Source: SOJA01 sp964598485 (lineage in GTDB: Archaea; Thermoproteota; Bathyarchaeia; Bathyarchaeales; Bathycorpusculaceae). Taken from it: 34,014 nt of DNA. Location: the NCBI GenBank assembly GCA_964598485.1, contig CAZRCD010000015.1:1-34014 (forward strand). Reading direction: 5' to 3'. Below the pieces are notes generated by a model that had not been told where the DNA came from, did not search any database, and saw only the letters and a program-made list of their open reading frames with translations. A program made the translations under genes and the position numbers. Shown one piece after another: positions 33,410 to 34,014 of the stretch (positions are counted from its first letter, which is position 1; every line of letters begins with the position of its first letter).

Positions 33410-34014
33410 TCACAGCAAGTTGTGGCTTGCAAGTAAATCTCGAGTTAATTCTTGCCTCGATTCGTTGGTTTTGTTCCAAATAATAAATCTCCGCTTTAAA
33501 ATTAAAGAGAAAAGTGCCCCCAACAAGATGACGTTGTTCTGTAAAGTTTCAATTAACAAGTTTCTTGTTTTAGGGATTACAAGGATACACAAAAAAGCAA
33601 GCAGAAAAATAGGATGCTGCAAAACAAGCAAGAAGGTTGCCAAAGTTAAGAAAGCAAAAATTATTGGGTTGAAGATGTGAAGGAACATCTCAGATACTGC
33701 AATTCGTTTCGGCAGCATCAACTGGTTCTTTAACAAATAGGTTAAACATTTTGTCCAAATTTGTACAAGTTGGCTGGCTCTTCGCACTTTTATGACAATT
33801 TTTCCTTTCCAGGTTGTTGGAAAAGCTGTGAAGAAAGTGGCTTCAGGGATAAGTATTGTTCTAGCATTTTTTTGAACAACATTTAAAGCAGTTCCCGTGT
33901 CATCGCATCCAGTTTCAGAATCGAATTCCTCCAAAAAAGCCCGCTTATATGCGCTATAACCGCCCTCAAAAATGATTGTCGCATAAAATTTTGACTCACC
34001 AAGTCTGATACCCG
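33410..34014 (-). CDS. Glycosyltransferase family 2, C-terminal part (cut by window end)
   Basis: The frame is open to the window edge, so the N-terminal half is missing. About 201 residues are visible. The part beyond the internal TTG (33934) reads GIRLGESKFYATIIFEGG, then a Tyr/Arg-rich stretch (YSAYKRAFLEEF), then ETGCDDTGTALNVV, the DD-containing acceptor loop of GT2 enzymes. It continues ARTILIPEATFF and a cluster of hydrophobic helices (~110-170 residues from the edge) typical of processive or membrane-anchored GT2s. The gene ends 47 nt before the start of the next GT2 on the same strand. An alternative reading as a separate 174-residue gene starting at 33934 is unlikely, because the frame continues upstream without a stop. 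Confidence 0.8.
   Translation of the reverse strand, partial: GIRLGESKFYATIIFEGGYSAYKRAFLEEFDSETGCDDTGTALNVVQKNARTILIPEATFFTAFPTTWKGKIVIKVRRASQLVQIWTKCLTYLLKNQLMLPKRIAVSEMFLHIFNPIIFAFLTLATFLLVLQHPIFLLAFLCILVIPKTRNLLIETLQNNVILLGALFSLILKRRFIIWNKTNESRQELTRDLLASHNLL

Noticed and set aside
33410..33934. Separate 174-residue gene starting at TTG 33934
   Set aside because: The frame stays open upstream to the window edge and the extra residues continue a GT2 sequence, so it is the C-terminal part of a longer gene.
1..34014. CRISPR arrays, tRNA or rRNA genes, insertion sequences
   Set aside because: I scanned the non-coding gaps by eye and found no spaced repeats, tRNA-like arms, rRNA blocks or transposase frames.

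Overview
The window looks like archaeal chromosome and reads as a cell-surface polysaccharide and protein-sorting locus. The evidence for an archaeon is: an archaeosortase-type exosortase with a neighbouring secreted protein that ends in a PEYPFG-type C-terminal sorting signal; TATA-like boxes about 25-35 nt upstream of several starts; a mix of leaderless and Shine-Dalgarno starts with frequent TTG/GTG; and archaeal-leaning families (DUF362, a DUF2206-like giant membrane protein, and two copies of a small N-anchored beta-sandwich family). The style of the sorting signal and of the small anchored proteins suggests Bathyarchaeia or a relative. That placement is inference from recall, not a computed result.

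Layout. (1) 1-1834: the N-terminal part of a Gfo/Idh/MocA oxidoreductase, a YdjM-like membrane metal-dependent hydrolase and a small Cys-rich membrane-anchored protein. (2) 1990-6680, the sorting module: an N-anchored beta-sandwich protein, then on the minus strand a probable PEYPFG substrate, a 679-residue archaeosortase fused to a zinc ribbon, an EpsI-like domain and a winged helix, and two unrecognised membrane proteins directly downstream. (3) 6855-13933, the modified-sugar module: an operon of an SDR epimerase/dehydratase and three tandem zinc-binding C-methyltransferases, a small-molecule kinase on the other strand, and a glucose-1-phosphate cytidylyltransferase (RfbF). Together they suggest a CDP-activated, C-methylated deoxysugar. 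(4) 14118-19810, assembly and export: a GT2, a second N-anchored beta-sandwich protein, a Wzx-like flippase, an FkbM methyltransferase and a GT4. (5) 19929-25297, decoration: an asparagine-synthase-like enzyme without the glutaminase cysteine, a convergent QueC-like PP-loop ATPase, a pyruvyltransferase-family protein and a GT2. (6) 25396-34014: a large multi-membrane protein, a second Gfo/Idh/MocA enzyme that appears to start at CTG, a DUF362 protein, a secreted GH5 hydrolase, a GT4 and two GT2s, the last cut by the window end.

How it fits together (inference): nucleotide-activated sugars are made and modified in the cytoplasm, assembled by GT2/GT4 enzymes on a lipid carrier, decorated by methyl, amide and pyruvyl groups, flipped by the Wzx-like protein and trimmed outside by the GH5 enzyme, while the archaeosortase processes or anchors PEYPFG-tailed surface proteins. 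In bacteria, exosortase/PEP-CTERM systems characteristically co-occur with exopolysaccharide genes, and this locus looks like an archaeal counterpart. I found no rRNA, tRNA, CRISPR array, transposase or phage gene.
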